Below are positions 1 to 23,121 of a stretch of 64,000 nucleotides of DNA, piece after piece (position 1 is the stretch's first letter; each line of letters starts with the position of its first letter). Made by a program: the position numbers and the translations under genes. The notes under the pieces are model-generated. The model was not told where the DNA came from and did no database searches. It saw only the letters and a list, made by a program, of their open reading frames with translations. The DNA lies in NCBI RefSeq assembly GCF_004135735.1, contig NZ_CP012670.1, positions 4,976,501-5,040,500 of the forward strand. Direction: 5' to 3'. The stretch is from Sorangium cellulosum. GTDB lineage: Bacteria; Myxococcota_A; Polyangia; Polyangiales; Polyangiaceae.

Positions 1-1358
1 ACCGCGAGGATCGAGTCCAGGCCGTAGGTCGAGAACGGCTCGTCCGCGCGGATGCGGTCGCGCGCGATGCGCAGCGACGCCGCGAGCTCGTCGACGATCG
101 CCTGCCCCACGCGGTCGCCGGCGGCCGGGGGCCGCGGGGCGCCGCCGTTCGCGGCGCGCGCCCCCGCGCCCCCGGCCCGGTCGCCGGGCGCGACGCGCGC
201 CGCGGCAGCGCCGTTCGCGCCGTTCGTCGGGCGCGGCTCCCGCCCGGGGGCCGGACGCGCCTGGGCCTCGCGCGCCTGGGGCCCCTCGCCGTCGAGCAGC
301 CACACGACGCCGTCGCTCTCGGCCACGATGAGCTCGCCGAGCTCGGACGCGCCGAGGCAGGGGAACGCGACCGACACGAACCGCTCGGCCTCGAGCACAT
401 GGCGCCACGTCTCGACCGAGAGGCCCGGGCTGCCCGGGAGGCGCAGCTCCGGGTCCTCGTACAGCCACCACCCCTCGAGCAGCCCGAAGGTCAGGTGGTT
501 GAACAGGTTGTTGCCCGTCATCTCGTTCAGGAAGAGCAGGCCGTTCTTCTTGAGCAGCGCCTTCGTGTTGCGCAGCGTCCTCCGGATGCTGCGGGTCGCG
601 TGCAGCACGTTCGCCGCGATCACGAGGTCGTAGCCGGCGACGTCGAAGCCCTGCCCGGCGACCGGGAGCTCGATGTTCAGCGCGCGGAACGTCAGGAAGG
701 GATACGCCGGGCCGTACGAGGTCTCGGCGTGGTTCAGGAACGCCCTGGAGATGTCCGTGTAGCAATACTCGCGCACGGCGAGCCCGCGCTCGGCGAGGGC
801 GCGCAGGACGACGGCGCTCGTCGACCCGGTGCCCGCGCCGATCTCGAGGATCCTGACCCCCGCCCCCGGCTCCAGGGACATGCGGTGTCGCACGTGCGCG
901 GAGACCTGCGCGGCCAGCACCGCGTTGAACAGCGCCACCATCGGGTTGCTCTTGTACGCGGCCTCGACCAGCGCGAGCGACGAGCCAGGGAAGATGACCT
1001 CCGTCGCCGCCTTCCGGCCGGTGAGGATCTCCGGCAAGGCGCGCATCGTCGCCTCGAGCAGGACGTGGCCGGCGGCCAGATCGGGGTTCTGCAGCCAGCG
1101 GGCCTTCTCCTCGTCCCACCGCCGCCACAGCGCGTCGGGCCCCCCGGCGCCGGCGGCGACGGCCGCGCGGATGCGGTCGCCTTGCCGTTCGAGATAGCCC
1201 TCTCGCTCGAGGACGCGGACGCACTCGCGGAACCACCCGTCGTAGGCGGGGAGCAGGCCGCCTGCCTCCCTCGCCTCGGTCACGGTCTGCCCCCGCCGGC
1301 CGAGCGCGCCGAGCTCGCGCAGATGCCAAAAGACCATGTCGATCAGCAGTTTCTTCAT
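1..1358 (-). CDS. Megasynthase subunit starting with C-methyltransferase and ACP (3' part outside window)
   Basis: The reading frame begins at ATG 1358 (MKKLLIDMVFWHLRELG) and stays open to the window edge, so only about 450 residues are visible. Residues about 1-330 form a SAM-dependent methyltransferase: an N-terminal helical region, motif I ILEIGAGTGS, then YCYTDIS and NVLHATR. It is clearly paralogous to the methyltransferase inside the upstream giant protein. After an Ala/Pro/Gly-rich linker an acyl carrier domain follows, with the phosphopantetheine site YGLDSIL at the very edge. It starts 61 bases after the stop of the upstream megasynthase, which ends in a KR without an ACP. This protein therefore probably completes that module (KS-DH-KR on one chain, MT-ACP on the next). 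Split modules are common in trans-AT PKSs. What follows the ACP cannot be seen. Confidence 0.85.
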   Translation of the reverse strand, partial: MKKLLIDMVFWHLRELGALGRRGQTVTEAREAGGLLPAYDGWFRECVRVLEREGYLERQGDRIRAAVAAGAGGPDALWRRWDEEKARWLQNPDLAAGHVLLEATMRALPEILTGRKAATEVIFPGSSLALVEAAYKSNPMVALFNAVLAAQVSAHVRHRMSLEPGAGVRILEIGAGTGSTSAVVLRALAERGLAVREYCYTDISRAFLNHAETSYGPAYPFLTFRALNIELPVAGQGFDVAGYDLVIAANVLHATRSIRRTLRNTKALLKKNGLLFLNEMTGNNLFNHLTFGLLEGWWLYEDPELRLPGSPGLSVETWRHVLEAERFVSVAFPCLGASELGELIVAESDGVVWLLDGEGPQAREAQARPAPGREPRPTNGANGAAAARVAPGDRAGGAGARAANGGAPRPPAAGDRVGQAIVDELAASLRIARDRIRADEPFSTYGLDSILA

Positions 1359-1419
1359 GACAGGTTTCCTCTGAACTCGAGACACGGACGCAGCGCCCCG
1401 GCCCCAGCCGGCCATCACG

Positions 1420-15603
<14,184 letters not shown>

Positions 15604-15976
15604 AAGCTGTCCGTGGTCGATGGCTCGTTCGGGTTGCAGGTGGCGCCGGCGGCTCGCGGCCGCTCGGCTCATCGGTCTGGCGCGCCTCCGGCTGGCCCCC
15701 CCGGGCCGGCGCGCCCGGAGGGGCGCGTCGGGTGGCCGGAGAGGGTCAGTCGGCCGGCGATCGGGCCCGCCGCTTCGGGCAACGTGAAGAATCGGCCGTC
15801 CGCGAGCGAACGACGCAATGCCGGATCAGCGGTCTCCATAAGGATTCCTGCGACGTAAGCGAATCACAAGAGTGTGTTGCACCAGCCCTCGCGGGCGCAC
15901 AAACCACCACCCTACCGCGGGCGCAAGGGCGCGAAATCACTGCCCCCGCGCGGACATAGAACGCGAGCGGGAGCGC

Positions 15977-16005
15977 TATACACCATCGAATCGAGAGTAT
16001 GTCAA
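15977..16005 (-). promoter_or_regulatory. Candidate sigma-70 promoter for the megasynthase operon
   Basis: On the minus strand a perfect TTGACA (16005-16000) is followed after 17 bases by TGTATA (15982-15977); an alternative -10, TATAGC, lies 19 bases away. It reads toward the megasynthase start at 15603, implying a leader of roughly 365 bases. A perfect -35 box in an otherwise GC-rich region is notable, but myxobacterial promoters vary and this is unproven. Confidence 0.45.
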
Positions 16006-16043
16006 GGCACAGTTGAAACAACCGAATGCCGCGAGGCAGGCAT

Positions 16044-16072
16044 GCGCCATTTCGACAACGAGATGGCGCCAT
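16044..16072. promoter_or_regulatory. Inverted repeat, possible operator or activator site
   Basis: The arms GCGCCAT (16044-16050) and ATGGCGC (16063-16069) are separated by 12 bases. The right arm is also part of a perfect 10-base palindrome ATGGCGCCAT (16063-16072). It lies about 40-65 bases upstream of the candidate -35 box of the megasynthase promoter, a position typical of activator sites. No regulator gene for it is visible nearby. Confidence 0.35.
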
Positions 16073-16220
16073 GAGCCATGGGAGCGACAAACACCACGAT
16101 CTCGCACCATTCCATCCAGCAATGGCCCCGAGAAGATCAAGCACAGTCACGTGAACCCATGTTAAGTTGTGCAAATCAACGCGAGCCCGATGGAACGATC
16201 CTTGATCCCTCCGGCAGAGC

Positions 16221-16757
16221 CTAGAGCTGCGTGGCGACGAGCTCAGCCTGGGTGACGCTCACGGGGAACGTCTCGACGAGGTGGGCAACCGCGGCGCCGT
16301 CGTCGAGCCGCATCACGTAGCTGCGCCGCACCGCGCGGGTCGCGGGCGGCAGGCCGTCGAACCATGGGCAGAGCTCGCCGAGGTGCTGGTCGGCCTCGAA
16401 GAGCTCGGTCCGGACAATGCGGACCTGCGCGTCGTGGAGGAGCCGCCCGAGCGGGATATCCGAGCGGAGCAGCCCCATGCGCACCGCCACCGGCAGCCGG
16501 CGCACCGCAATGCTGGCCGTAGCGTGCAGGTAGGCGCGACCCGACGTCGCGCCGCGCAGCAGGACCGATCGACGAAGGACCTCCTCGTCGGGAGCCCATA
16601 GCCCGCGATCGGCCGCCCCGTCGCTGCGCTCGACCGGGGTGAGCTCCTGGCGGAGCACCTGGGCACGGACCGGCTCGCCGGCGAGCCGTTCGAGGAGCGT
16701 GGTCACGTTCGAGCCGGGAGCGTCCGATGCGTCGGGCCAGAGGGAACGAAGCGACAT
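16221..16757 (-). CDS. DUF98/UbiC-like chorismate pyruvate-lyase
   Basis: This 178-residue protein starts at ATG 16757, preceded by AAGGA at good spacing. The core pattern VLRRSVLLRG, then the RLPVAVRMGLL and IPLGRLL segments, an R-T-E-L-F stretch and a late VETFPVSV, matches the chorismate-lyase fold and especially the DUF98 branch. In mycobacteria a DUF98 protein (Rv2949c) makes 4-hydroxybenzoate for an AMP-ligase/carrier loading unit. Its position upstream of a FAAL-ACP-bearing synthase suggests the same job here: converting chorismate to 4-hydroxybenzoate plus pyruvate to supply the starter. The family match is by eye; substrate and role are inference. A quinone-pathway role is an alternative but would not explain the neighbourhood. 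Confidence 0.75.
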   Translation of the reverse strand: MSLRSLWPDASDAPGSNVTTLLERLAGEPVRAQVLRQELTPVERSDGAADRGLWAPDEEVLRRSVLLRGATSGRAYLHATASIAVRRLPVAVRMGLLRSDIPLGRLLHDAQVRIVRTELFEADQHLGELCPWFDGLPPATRAVRRSYVMRLDDGAAVAHLVETFPVSVTQAELVATQL

Positions 16758-17323
16758 GCAGGCATCCTTGCGGAGCTGAAGGTGATAGCTCCGTGTCGCG
16801 AATGTTAATTTTTGATAAATTTCACCCGTCCAGGACCACCCGCGTGGCGCGAAAAATACAGCGCCGGGGCTGGATCCGCGAGTATCCTCGGCTCCTGCGC
16901 ATTGCAGCGACCTCGTCGCAGGGACCCCCGGTGCGCTCGTACTCCCACCATGGCCGCGGTGGCAACACAGAAGGGCGAAAGCGGCCCTGAACCTAGTCCA
17001 TGATTTCTCCATTTTCAAGCGACCGATATGACCTGATGGAGGGATGCGTGTTGCTGCTCGGAGCTGTCGGCGGACGGCATGAACACGCGATGGCGGCTCG
17101 CCGTTCAACCCCGGCGCTGTCGGCGACGCGAAGACGTCACGCCCGCGCCGGCGACCAGCGCGCCTGAGCTCCGACGACGCTGCCGAGCTCCTCTGCAACG
17201 CTGCCGAGCTCCTCTGCAACGCTGCCGAGCTCCTCTGCAACGCTGCCGAGCTCCTCCGCGACGCCACGCCTGGCCGGCGTCGCGCGCGCTCGGCGAACCC
17301 CGCGCCGCGTGATACACAGCGAG
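16758..17323. other. Divergent intergenic region between chorismate-lyase-like and encapsulin operons
   Basis: About 566 bases separate two divergent genes. An AT-rich patch at about 16800-16830 lies near the leftward gene and could hold its promoter. A 21-base tandem repeat (listed separately) ends about 60 bases before the ferritin-like start. I see no convincing gene, and no clear Fur-type box although the rightward operon is iron-related. Confidence 0.5.
17177..17260. repeat. 21-bp tandem repeat, 4 copies, upstream of the encapsulin operon
   Basis: Three identical copies and one diverged copy of the unit ACGCTGCCGAGCTCCTCTGC plus A occupy 17177-17260. It ends about 60 bases before the encapsulated-ferritin start codon. 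Each unit is two helical turns, so copies would face the same side of the DNA, as expected for a cooperative protein-binding array. It could equally be a neutral tandem duplication. Confidence 0.85.
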
Positions 17324-17791
17324 ATGTCGAGCGAGAACTACCATGAGCCGCTCGAGCTCCTGTCGGATGCGACCAAGGAGCGGCACCGCGCGATCGTGTC
17401 GCTCATCGAGGAGCTCGAGGCCATCGACTGGTACCAGCAGCGCGCCGAGGCGTGCGTGGACGCGGAGCTCCGCGACGTGCTGCTCCATCACCTCGAGGAA
17501 GAGGTGGAGCACGCGATGATGAACATCGAGTGGCTCCGGCGGAACGACCGCCTCTTCCGGGAGAAGATCGGTATCTACGTCGGCAGCCAGGGGCCGATCG
17601 TCGAGGTGGAGGCCGCCGAGGAGGCCGCGAAGCTCGGCGCCCCGGCGGGCCGGCGCGCGGCCGCGGAGGCGGCGGCGGGCGACGAGGGGGACGCGCGGCG
17701 GCCGCCCGGCGAGGAGGCGCGGCCCGGGGCGGTGGGGGTCGGGCCGGCGCGCCGCGGCGCCCTCGGCATCGGGAGCCTGAAGGGAGCCTGA
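17324..17791 (+). CDS. Encapsulated ferritin-like cargo protein
   Basis: The start is taken at ATG 17324 (MSSENYHEPLELL); a GTG at 17309 is possible but adds five unusual residues. Residues 1-90 match the encapsulated ferritin family: YHEP, HRAIVSLIEELEAIDWYQQR and the metal-binding EEVEH segment in a short two-helix fold. A Gly/Ala/Pro-rich linker follows, ending in LGIGSLKGA, which fits the C-terminal encapsulin targeting peptide (GSL core). The protein should oxidise Fe(II) inside the capsid for storage or detoxification. The shell gene starts two bases after the stop, so the two are co-transcribed. Confidence 0.9.
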   Translation: MSSENYHEPLELLSDATKERHRAIVSLIEELEAIDWYQQRAEACVDAELRDVLLHHLEEEVEHAMMNIEWLRRNDRLFREKIGIYVGSQGPIVEVEAAEEAAKLGAPAGRRAAAEAAAGDEGDARRPPGEEARPGAVGVGPARRGALGIGSLKGA

Positions 17792-17793
17792 TC

Positions 17794-18597
17794 ATGGATC
17801 TGCTCAAGCGTGAGCTCGCGCCCATCCTCCCCGCCGCGTGGGATCTCGTCGATCACGAGGCCGCGCGGGTGCTCAAGCTGCACCTCGCCGGCCGCAAGCT
17901 CGTCGACTTCTGCGGTCCGTTCGGCTGGGAGCGCGCCGCGGTCAACACGGGCCGCCTGCGCCTCCTCGAGCAGGATCCCGCGTACAAGATCGCCGCCGGC
18001 ATCCGCCTCGTGCGGCCGCTCGTCGAGCTCCGCGCGCCCTTCCGCCTCGATCTCGCCGAGCTCGACGCGGTCGGCCGCGGCGCGGTGGATCCGGACCTGG
18101 ACGAGGTCGTGCGCGCCGCCGAGCGCGTGGCGCGGTTCGAGGACGGCGCCCTCTTCAACGGGCTCGCGGCCGCGGGGATCGAGGGGATCCTGGAGGCCGC
18201 GCCGCACGAGCCCGTGAGCGTCCCGGCGCCGGAAGCGTGGCCGCGCGCGGTGGTCGCGGCGAAGGAGGTGCTCCGCGCCGCGGGCGTCGGCGGCCCGTAC
18301 GGGCTCGCCCTCGGCTCGAAGGCGTACGACGAGGTGGCCGCGGCCTCGGAGGACGGTTATCCGCTCCTCAAGCACATCGAGCGCCAGATCATCGACGGGC
18401 CGATCGTGTGGGCGCCCGCGCTCGAGGGCGCCGCGCTCCTGAGCACGCGCGGCGGCGACTTCGAGCTGACCGTCGGGGGGGACCTGGCCATCGGCTACGA
18501 GCGGCACGACAAGGACGCCGTCGAGCTCTTCCTGACCGAGAGCTTCACCTTCCGCGTGCTCGAGCGCGCCGCGGCCGTCGCCCTGCGGCGGGGCTGA
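17794..18597 (+). CDS. Encapsulin shell protein (HK97-fold nanocompartment)
   Basis: A 267-residue protein, the usual length for family 1 encapsulins. It opens with MDLLKRELAPILPAAWDLVD, followed by an early A-R-V-L-K-L...R-K-L-V-D-F segment and the VGGPYGLALGSKAYDEV region typical of the HK97-like capsid fold. A ribosome-binding site (AGGGAG) lies inside the end of the cargo gene. It self-assembles into a protein cage that loads the ferritin-like cargo through its C-terminal peptide. The pair is a complete minimal iron-storing nanocompartment. Confidence 0.93.
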   Translation: MDLLKRELAPILPAAWDLVDHEAARVLKLHLAGRKLVDFCGPFGWERAAVNTGRLRLLEQDPAYKIAAGIRLVRPLVELRAPFRLDLAELDAVGRGAVDPDLDEVVRAAERVARFEDGALFNGLAAAGIEGILEAAPHEPVSVPAPEAWPRAVVAAKEVLRAAGVGGPYGLALGSKAYDEVAAASEDGYPLLKHIERQIIDGPIVWAPALEGAALLSTRGGDFELTVGGDLAIGYERHDKDAVELFLTESFTFRVLERAAAVALRRG

Positions 18598-18640
18598 GGC
18601 CAGAGGCCCCTCGTCTGCTGGACATCGCTCCAGGGGCGGA

Positions 18641-18658
18641 GCCCGGCCGCCTCCGGGC
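18641..18658. terminator. Candidate bidirectional terminator hairpin
   Basis: GCCCGG and CCGGGC arms are separated by six bases in the short gap between the convergent encapsulin and VgrG genes. There is no T-tract, so this is suggestive only. Confidence 0.3.
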
Positions 18659-18706
18659 CCCCACCTCGGCGCACGCGCGGCCCCGGGCTCCTCCCGGAAC
18701 GCCGCC

Positions 18707-20359
18707 TCACCCGCCGTCCTGCGTCTCCCGCGTCTCGAGCCGGATCGTCCCCTCGGAGATCGTGATCACCTGCCGGTCGCTCTCCATCGACCGCGTGATC
18801 GTCAGCGTGGGCTTCCCGTCCGCGTACACGTGGCGAATCGACGTCTCGTCCTCCTCGCCCTTGCCGACCAGGAGGTGGTTGCCCTGCGAGTCCGCCGGCA
18901 GCCGCGCGCCCGGGCGCCAGTCGAGGAACGCGCAGATCCGGGCCCGGTCGAAGTCGAGCTCCAGCAGCACGCGCTGGTCCTTGTCGGCCGGAAAGTAGAA
19001 ATGCCCGCTCTGGTGATACGGCTCGAAGGGGACAATCACCTTCTCATCGCCGAAGAGCGGCACCTTCACCTTGTAGACGTCGAGCGAGGTCCCCTCCTCC
19101 TGGTACGTCTGGTACGTGCCCTGCCGCTCCTCGCCGATCTCGCTGAGGACCTTCCCCTCCACGTGAAACGGCCACGCCGGCCGCTGGAACGCCGGAAACC
19201 GGAAGACAGGGTCGGAGGCGAGCTCGAGGCAGAGCTCGTGGACGATTCGGTAAACGTTGCTCTCCTCCCCATTGTCGTCCGTCGCCTCCTGCCGCTCGGC
19301 CTCCGCCCGGATGCGCGTGGACACGACACGATACGTCTTGCCGTGCTGAATCACGTTCTCGCCGAACGCCTCGTCGATCTCGACCTTCATCGACGGCAAG
19401 AGCGGCGTCGTCGGGAAGACACGGAACCAGACCACGGCCTCCGGCTCGCGCTGCCGCGCGCGCGCCGCCTCGAGCGTCACCCGATCGTCCAGCCGGCTCG
19501 CGATCGGCGAGCGGATCAGGCAGTCCGTACGCACCCCCGGCGCGCCGTGCTCGTTCGTGATGCGCTTCGTCTTCGTGGCCGCCTCGGTCGAGGCGTTGAG
19601 CACGCCCACCGCGTCGCGGCGCACCTCGGGGAACCGGGCCTCGATGGCCGCCACCGCGCCCCGGCGCAGGCGCTTCACCGCGCCTTCCCCGGGCTTCGTG
19701 GAGGCGATACGGTAGATGTCCTCGCCCGTGTCGTAATAGAGCCCGGCGTTCTCCCGGTGGAGCAGCCAGAACAGGAAGTCGCGGAACGACGCGTCGCTCC
19801 CGTCGACCCCGAGCCCGAGCGAGAGCACCGGGCGCTTCGCCTCGCCCGCGGTCCACGCGTGCTCCACGGTCACGCCGTCCGGCGTGTTGGCCTCGATGAG
19901 CTCCTTCAGGCTCCTGTCGACGTAGAGCGCGGTCGGCCGGTGCTGCCGGAGCAGCGCGCCGCCGCGATCCTCGAAGCGGATCGAGTACCGCCGCTGGAGC
20001 ACGGGCGTCCCCGCCACGTCCGGGAACGCCCGCTCCACCACGCTCCTCTCCGTGACGACGCCCCTCACCGTCATGGGCGCCGCCGCCTCCTCCACCTCGT
20101 CGAAGGTGCGGGCCACCTCCAGCGAGACCTCGAGGAGATCCCTCCCGATGAACTTCGCGAACAGCGCGTCCTCGCCCTGCGCCGCGACCGCGACGAACGA
20201 GAACATGGCGCTGCCCTCGAACCCCCACGGCGTGATGTCGAGCTCGAATCGCTTGAGATCCCCTGCTCTGATCGAGAACGTCTCCCCGCCCGTCGTCAGC
20301 GCCAGGGTCGCGGTGAGCCGATCGACGAACGGCGGCTCGCCCTCTCCCAAGCAGCTCAC
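18707..20359 (-). CDS. vgrG: T6SS spike protein VgrG (copy 1)
   Basis: A 550-residue VgrG-type protein with a GTG start at 20359 that overlaps the stop of the TssG-TssE gene by four bases. The N-terminal two thirds have the gp27-like barrel pattern, including YSIRFEDRGG, RQHRPTALYVD and SFRDFLFWLLH. A gp5-like OB domain follows (PADKDQRVLLELD, DSQGNHLLVGKGEEDETS), ending in a short SEGTIRLE strand. It stops there, without the long beta-helix of many VgrGs. It should trimerise as the tip spike above Hcp and carry the PAAR-like cap. It is similar in sequence to the second VgrG of this window. Confidence 0.8.
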   Translation of the reverse strand: MSCLGEGEPPFVDRLTATLALTTGGETFSIRAGDLKRFELDITPWGFEGSAMFSFVAVAAQGEDALFAKFIGRDLLEVSLEVARTFDEVEEAAAPMTVRGVVTERSVVERAFPDVAGTPVLQRRYSIRFEDRGGALLRQHRPTALYVDRSLKELIEANTPDGVTVEHAWTAGEAKRPVLSLGLGVDGSDASFRDFLFWLLHRENAGLYYDTGEDIYRIASTKPGEGAVKRLRRGAVAAIEARFPEVRRDAVGVLNASTEAATKTKRITNEHGAPGVRTDCLIRSPIASRLDDRVTLEAARARQREPEAVVWFRVFPTTPLLPSMKVEIDEAFGENVIQHGKTYRVVSTRIRAEAERQEATDDNGEESNVYRIVHELCLELASDPVFRFPAFQRPAWPFHVEGKVLSEIGEERQGTYQTYQEEGTSLDVYKVKVPLFGDEKVIVPFEPYHQSGHFYFPADKDQRVLLELDFDRARICAFLDWRPGARLPADSQGNHLLVGKGEEDETSIRHVYADGKPTLTITRSMESDRQVITISEGTIRLETRETQDGG

Positions 20360-21678
20360 GGCGCCTCTCCCTCCGTCGAGACCCCCTTCGCCGCGGCCTG
20401 GAAGTCGAACGTCCTCGTCGCGAGATCGACCACGAGCGCGAGCCGCTCCTCCGTCTCGCGCAGCCGGAGCTTCACCTCCAGCCGCGCGCGCTCCCCCGCG
20501 TCGTTGTAAGCCTCGTCGATCCCCAGGAGCTCGACGCGCGGCTCGTACAGCCGGACGTTCTCCTCGATCTCGGCGGTCAGCGTCACGACCATCTCCTCCT
20601 GCGTCCGGTAGCCGACGTCGGTCAGCCCGAACGAGCGCAGGAAATACCCGGCGCCCCGCTTGGTGCCGAGCACGAACCGCAGGTTGCGCACCACGTCCTC
20701 GAGCTCGCTCGTGCCCGCCCCGTTCACGAAATGCTTGTAAAGGAACATGCCGCCCTCACCTCCCTCGCGTCCCCCGCGCTGGGTGCGCTCTCCGGTCACG
20801 CCGCGATAGACGATCATCGTGTGCGGCGACGCGGCCTTGTCCCGCAATCGCTCGTAGCCGAGGTACCCCTGCGCCGCGCCGCCGGGCGCCTCCACCCGCG
20901 CCCAGCTCGCGTGATGGAGCACCACCAGGCGGACGAGGAGCGGTATCCGGAACGGGTCCAGGAGCGGCAGGAGCCGCGCGCTCATCCGCGATCGGACGAG
21001 CCCCGGCCACGGGCGACCCCGCTCGTCCACCTCGTCCTCGGCCAGGAGGTCGACGATGAACCCCGCCGCCTCCCAGGGGTACACGCGGCCGATGATCCCG
21101 GTGCCGTCCAGCCTCGACTCGCCCGTGCGGAAGGCGTGGCTCGCGGTCTCGCTCGCGAACGCGCGCCGCGTGACCCGCACCGGGAGCTCCGGGAAATAGA
21201 GCTGCCAGAGCCACTTCAGCGTGCTCACGGATCCGGGCCCCAGCATCCGGAAGAACGCGCGCAGCGCGCGGTCGTGATCGCCGAACGGGCCGCCCGGCTC
21301 CTCGGGATAGACCGCCCGCACGTACCCCTCGCACAGCCGGTGCTCGAAGAACCGGATGAAGTCGTGGAAGCGATCGGGATCGGGGCTCGACTCGATCGCC
21401 TCCAGGAAATAGCTCGGCAGGAGGGTCCCGTCGCTGAAGAGCCCCAGGTTCAGGGTGATCACGGCGCCGCGCGCGGGCGGCTCGAGGAAGCGGACGGCCT
21501 CGACGATCGAGGGCGAGGTCGAGCCGTCGCGCGCGCCCTCGAACAGGAGGTCGTCGCGCTCGTAGCCGTGCTCGCGGAGCACACAGAGCAGCCGCCCGAG
21601 ATCGAAGCGCCGCGCCTCCCGCGCGAGCCGCCGCTCGAAGGCCGCGCGCGCGTGCTCCCCCGTGGCCGCCACGCCCAC
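20356..21678 (-). CDS. T6SS baseplate protein: TssG-TssE fusion
   Basis: A 440-residue protein, GTG start at 21678. Residues about 1-300 resemble TssG: a V-R-F-L-E-P segment, LGLFSDGTLLPSYFLE and FHDFIRFFEHRLCEGYVRA are the family landmarks. Residues about 315-440 are a TssE/gp25-like domain: LEDVVRNLRFVLGTKRGAGY, then FGLTDVGYRT and the YEPRVELLGI core. In most T6SSs these are separate genes. The total length equals a full TssG plus a full TssE, and no internal stop or start suggests two genes. Both are baseplate wedge components, so a physical fusion is plausible. Confidence 0.75.
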   Translation of the reverse strand: MGVAATGEHARAAFERRLAREARRFDLGRLLCVLREHGYERDDLLFEGARDGSTSPSIVEAVRFLEPPARGAVITLNLGLFSDGTLLPSYFLEAIESSPDPDRFHDFIRFFEHRLCEGYVRAVYPEEPGGPFGDHDRALRAFFRMLGPGSVSTLKWLWQLYFPELPVRVTRRAFASETASHAFRTGESRLDGTGIIGRVYPWEAAGFIVDLLAEDEVDERGRPWPGLVRSRMSARLLPLLDPFRIPLLVRLVVLHHASWARVEAPGGAAQGYLGYERLRDKAASPHTMIVYRGVTGERTQRGGREGGEGGMFLYKHFVNGAGTSELEDVVRNLRFVLGTKRGAGYFLRSFGLTDVGYRTQEEMVVTLTAEIEENVRLYEPRVELLGIDEAYNDAGERARLEVKLRLRETEERLALVVDLATRTFDFQAAAKGVSTEGEAP

Positions 21679-21681
21679 CGC

Positions 21682-22677
21682 CTAGCCCCGGACGAACCCC
21701 TCGAGGTCCACCCGGTAAAACTGGCTGCGCGCCTTCCAGGCCAGCGAGTCGCGCTCGTCGAGGTGCGCCGACAGGGCGTCGATGTGCTGGCTGAGCAGCG
21801 CGCTGAAGCGGGCGAAGACCTCGGGGAAATGGGCGCGCGGATCGAAGCCCTCGACGATCTGCTGCACGTCCTCGGCGACGATGGCCGCCTTCTCGAGCTC
21901 GCCCCTCTCGATCAGGACCTCGAACGCCCGGAGCTTGGCCAGGAGCTCCAGGAACGGGTGCGCGACCGCGAGCTCGATCCGCGCCCGCGGCGCGCCGCCC
22001 GGGGCCGCCGCCGCCCGCGCCCCCTCCGGGGTGAGCGCCGGCGCGCCGGGGGACGCCGCGGGCGCGTCCTCCCGCGGCGCCGGCGGGGGCAGCTCGGCGG
22101 CGGGCGCGGAGGGCGGCGCGGCCCGCGCGGCGAGCACCTCCGCGCGGGCGCGCAGGAAGCCGAGGAGCCGCCCGAGGCCGCGCGCCGCGCTCGCGTACAC
22201 GTCGGCCGCGAGCGCCGCGGCGGCGCGCTCGCCGGAGCGGAAGACGGCCTCGATCACCCCGGGGCCGAGCCCCTCCTGGAAGGCGCCCCACGCCGGCGTG
22301 CCGTTCTTCTGATGGTACTCGAGCGCGTCGACGATCGTGTCGAAGAGCCACGCGAGGCGCTTGTTGAAGTGCTCTTCGCGCCGCCGCGCCGGGCCGATGG
22401 CCTCGAAGCTCGGGCCGAGCGCGACGAGCACGACGTCGAGCAGCGGCCCGAGGGCCGCGATGCCGCCCTCGAGGAACGCCTCGTAATAGAGGAACGACAG
22501 CGGGCGGATGTCGTGAATGCCCTCGCCGGCGAGCGCCTCGGCGGCGTCCGCCGCGGCGTCGTACCTGCCCTGGTCGGCGAGCGCGAAGATCTCGGCGAGC
22601 CGGGGATCGTCCGCCTCGAGCCCCGGCTCGGGCCGGGGCTCGAGCGGCTCGAGGAACATCGTCAGATCACGCGCCAT
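21682..22677 (-). CDS. TssA-like T6SS protein
   Basis: A 331-residue protein with ATG at 22677 and a good GAGGTGA site. The N-terminal half has helical TPR-like content with the stretch GIHDIRPLSFLYYEAFLEGG, reminiscent of ImpA/TssA proteins. A Pro/Ala-rich linker (about 185-235) leads to a C-terminal helical domain (AHPFLELLAKLRAFEVLIERG and following) similar to the VasJ part of TssA. Its place directly before the baseplate and VgrG genes fits a cap or assembly protein for the sheath. The assignment rests on context and weak motifs; the classical TssA N-terminal motif is not obvious. Confidence 0.5.
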   Translation of the reverse strand: MARDLTMFLEPLEPRPEPGLEADDPRLAEIFALADQGRYDAAADAAEALAGEGIHDIRPLSFLYYEAFLEGGIAALGPLLDVVLVALGPSFEAIGPARRREEHFNKRLAWLFDTIVDALEYHQKNGTPAWGAFQEGLGPGVIEAVFRSGERAAAALAADVYASAARGLGRLLGFLRARAEVLAARAAPPSAPAAELPPPAPREDAPAASPGAPALTPEGARAAAAPGGAPRARIELAVAHPFLELLAKLRAFEVLIERGELEKAAIVAEDVQQIVEGFDPRAHFPEVFARFSALLSQHIDALSAHLDERDSLAWKARSQFYRVDLEGFVRG

Positions 22678-22717
22678 CGTTCACCTCGCGCGGGCCGCTC
22701 CGCGGCGGCGCCGCCGC

Positions 22718-23101
<384 letters not shown>

Positions 23102-23121
23102 GGAATGACCTCGATCGCAGG

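Larger units (their letters stand above)
15604..16220. other. Intergenic region upstream of the megasynthase operon
   Basis: About 617 bases lie between the chorismate-lyase-like gene and the megasynthase, both transcribed leftward. The part from about 15840 to 16170 is visibly richer in A+T than the surrounding genes. It contains the candidate minus-strand promoter and inverted repeat listed separately. A 142-codon minus-strand frame here (15746-16174) has odd composition and no recognisable motif, and I do not call it. The arrangement suggests separate transcription of the megasynthase genes with a long leader. Confidence 0.6.

Noticed and set aside
15746..16174. A 142-codon minus-strand frame upstream of the megasynthase
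   Set aside because: Cys/Arg/Ser-rich product without a recognisable family, overlapping the likely promoter and inverted repeat.
17177..17260. 21-bp repeats as a CRISPR array
   Set aside because: No spacers between units and no cas genes; a simple tandem repeat.
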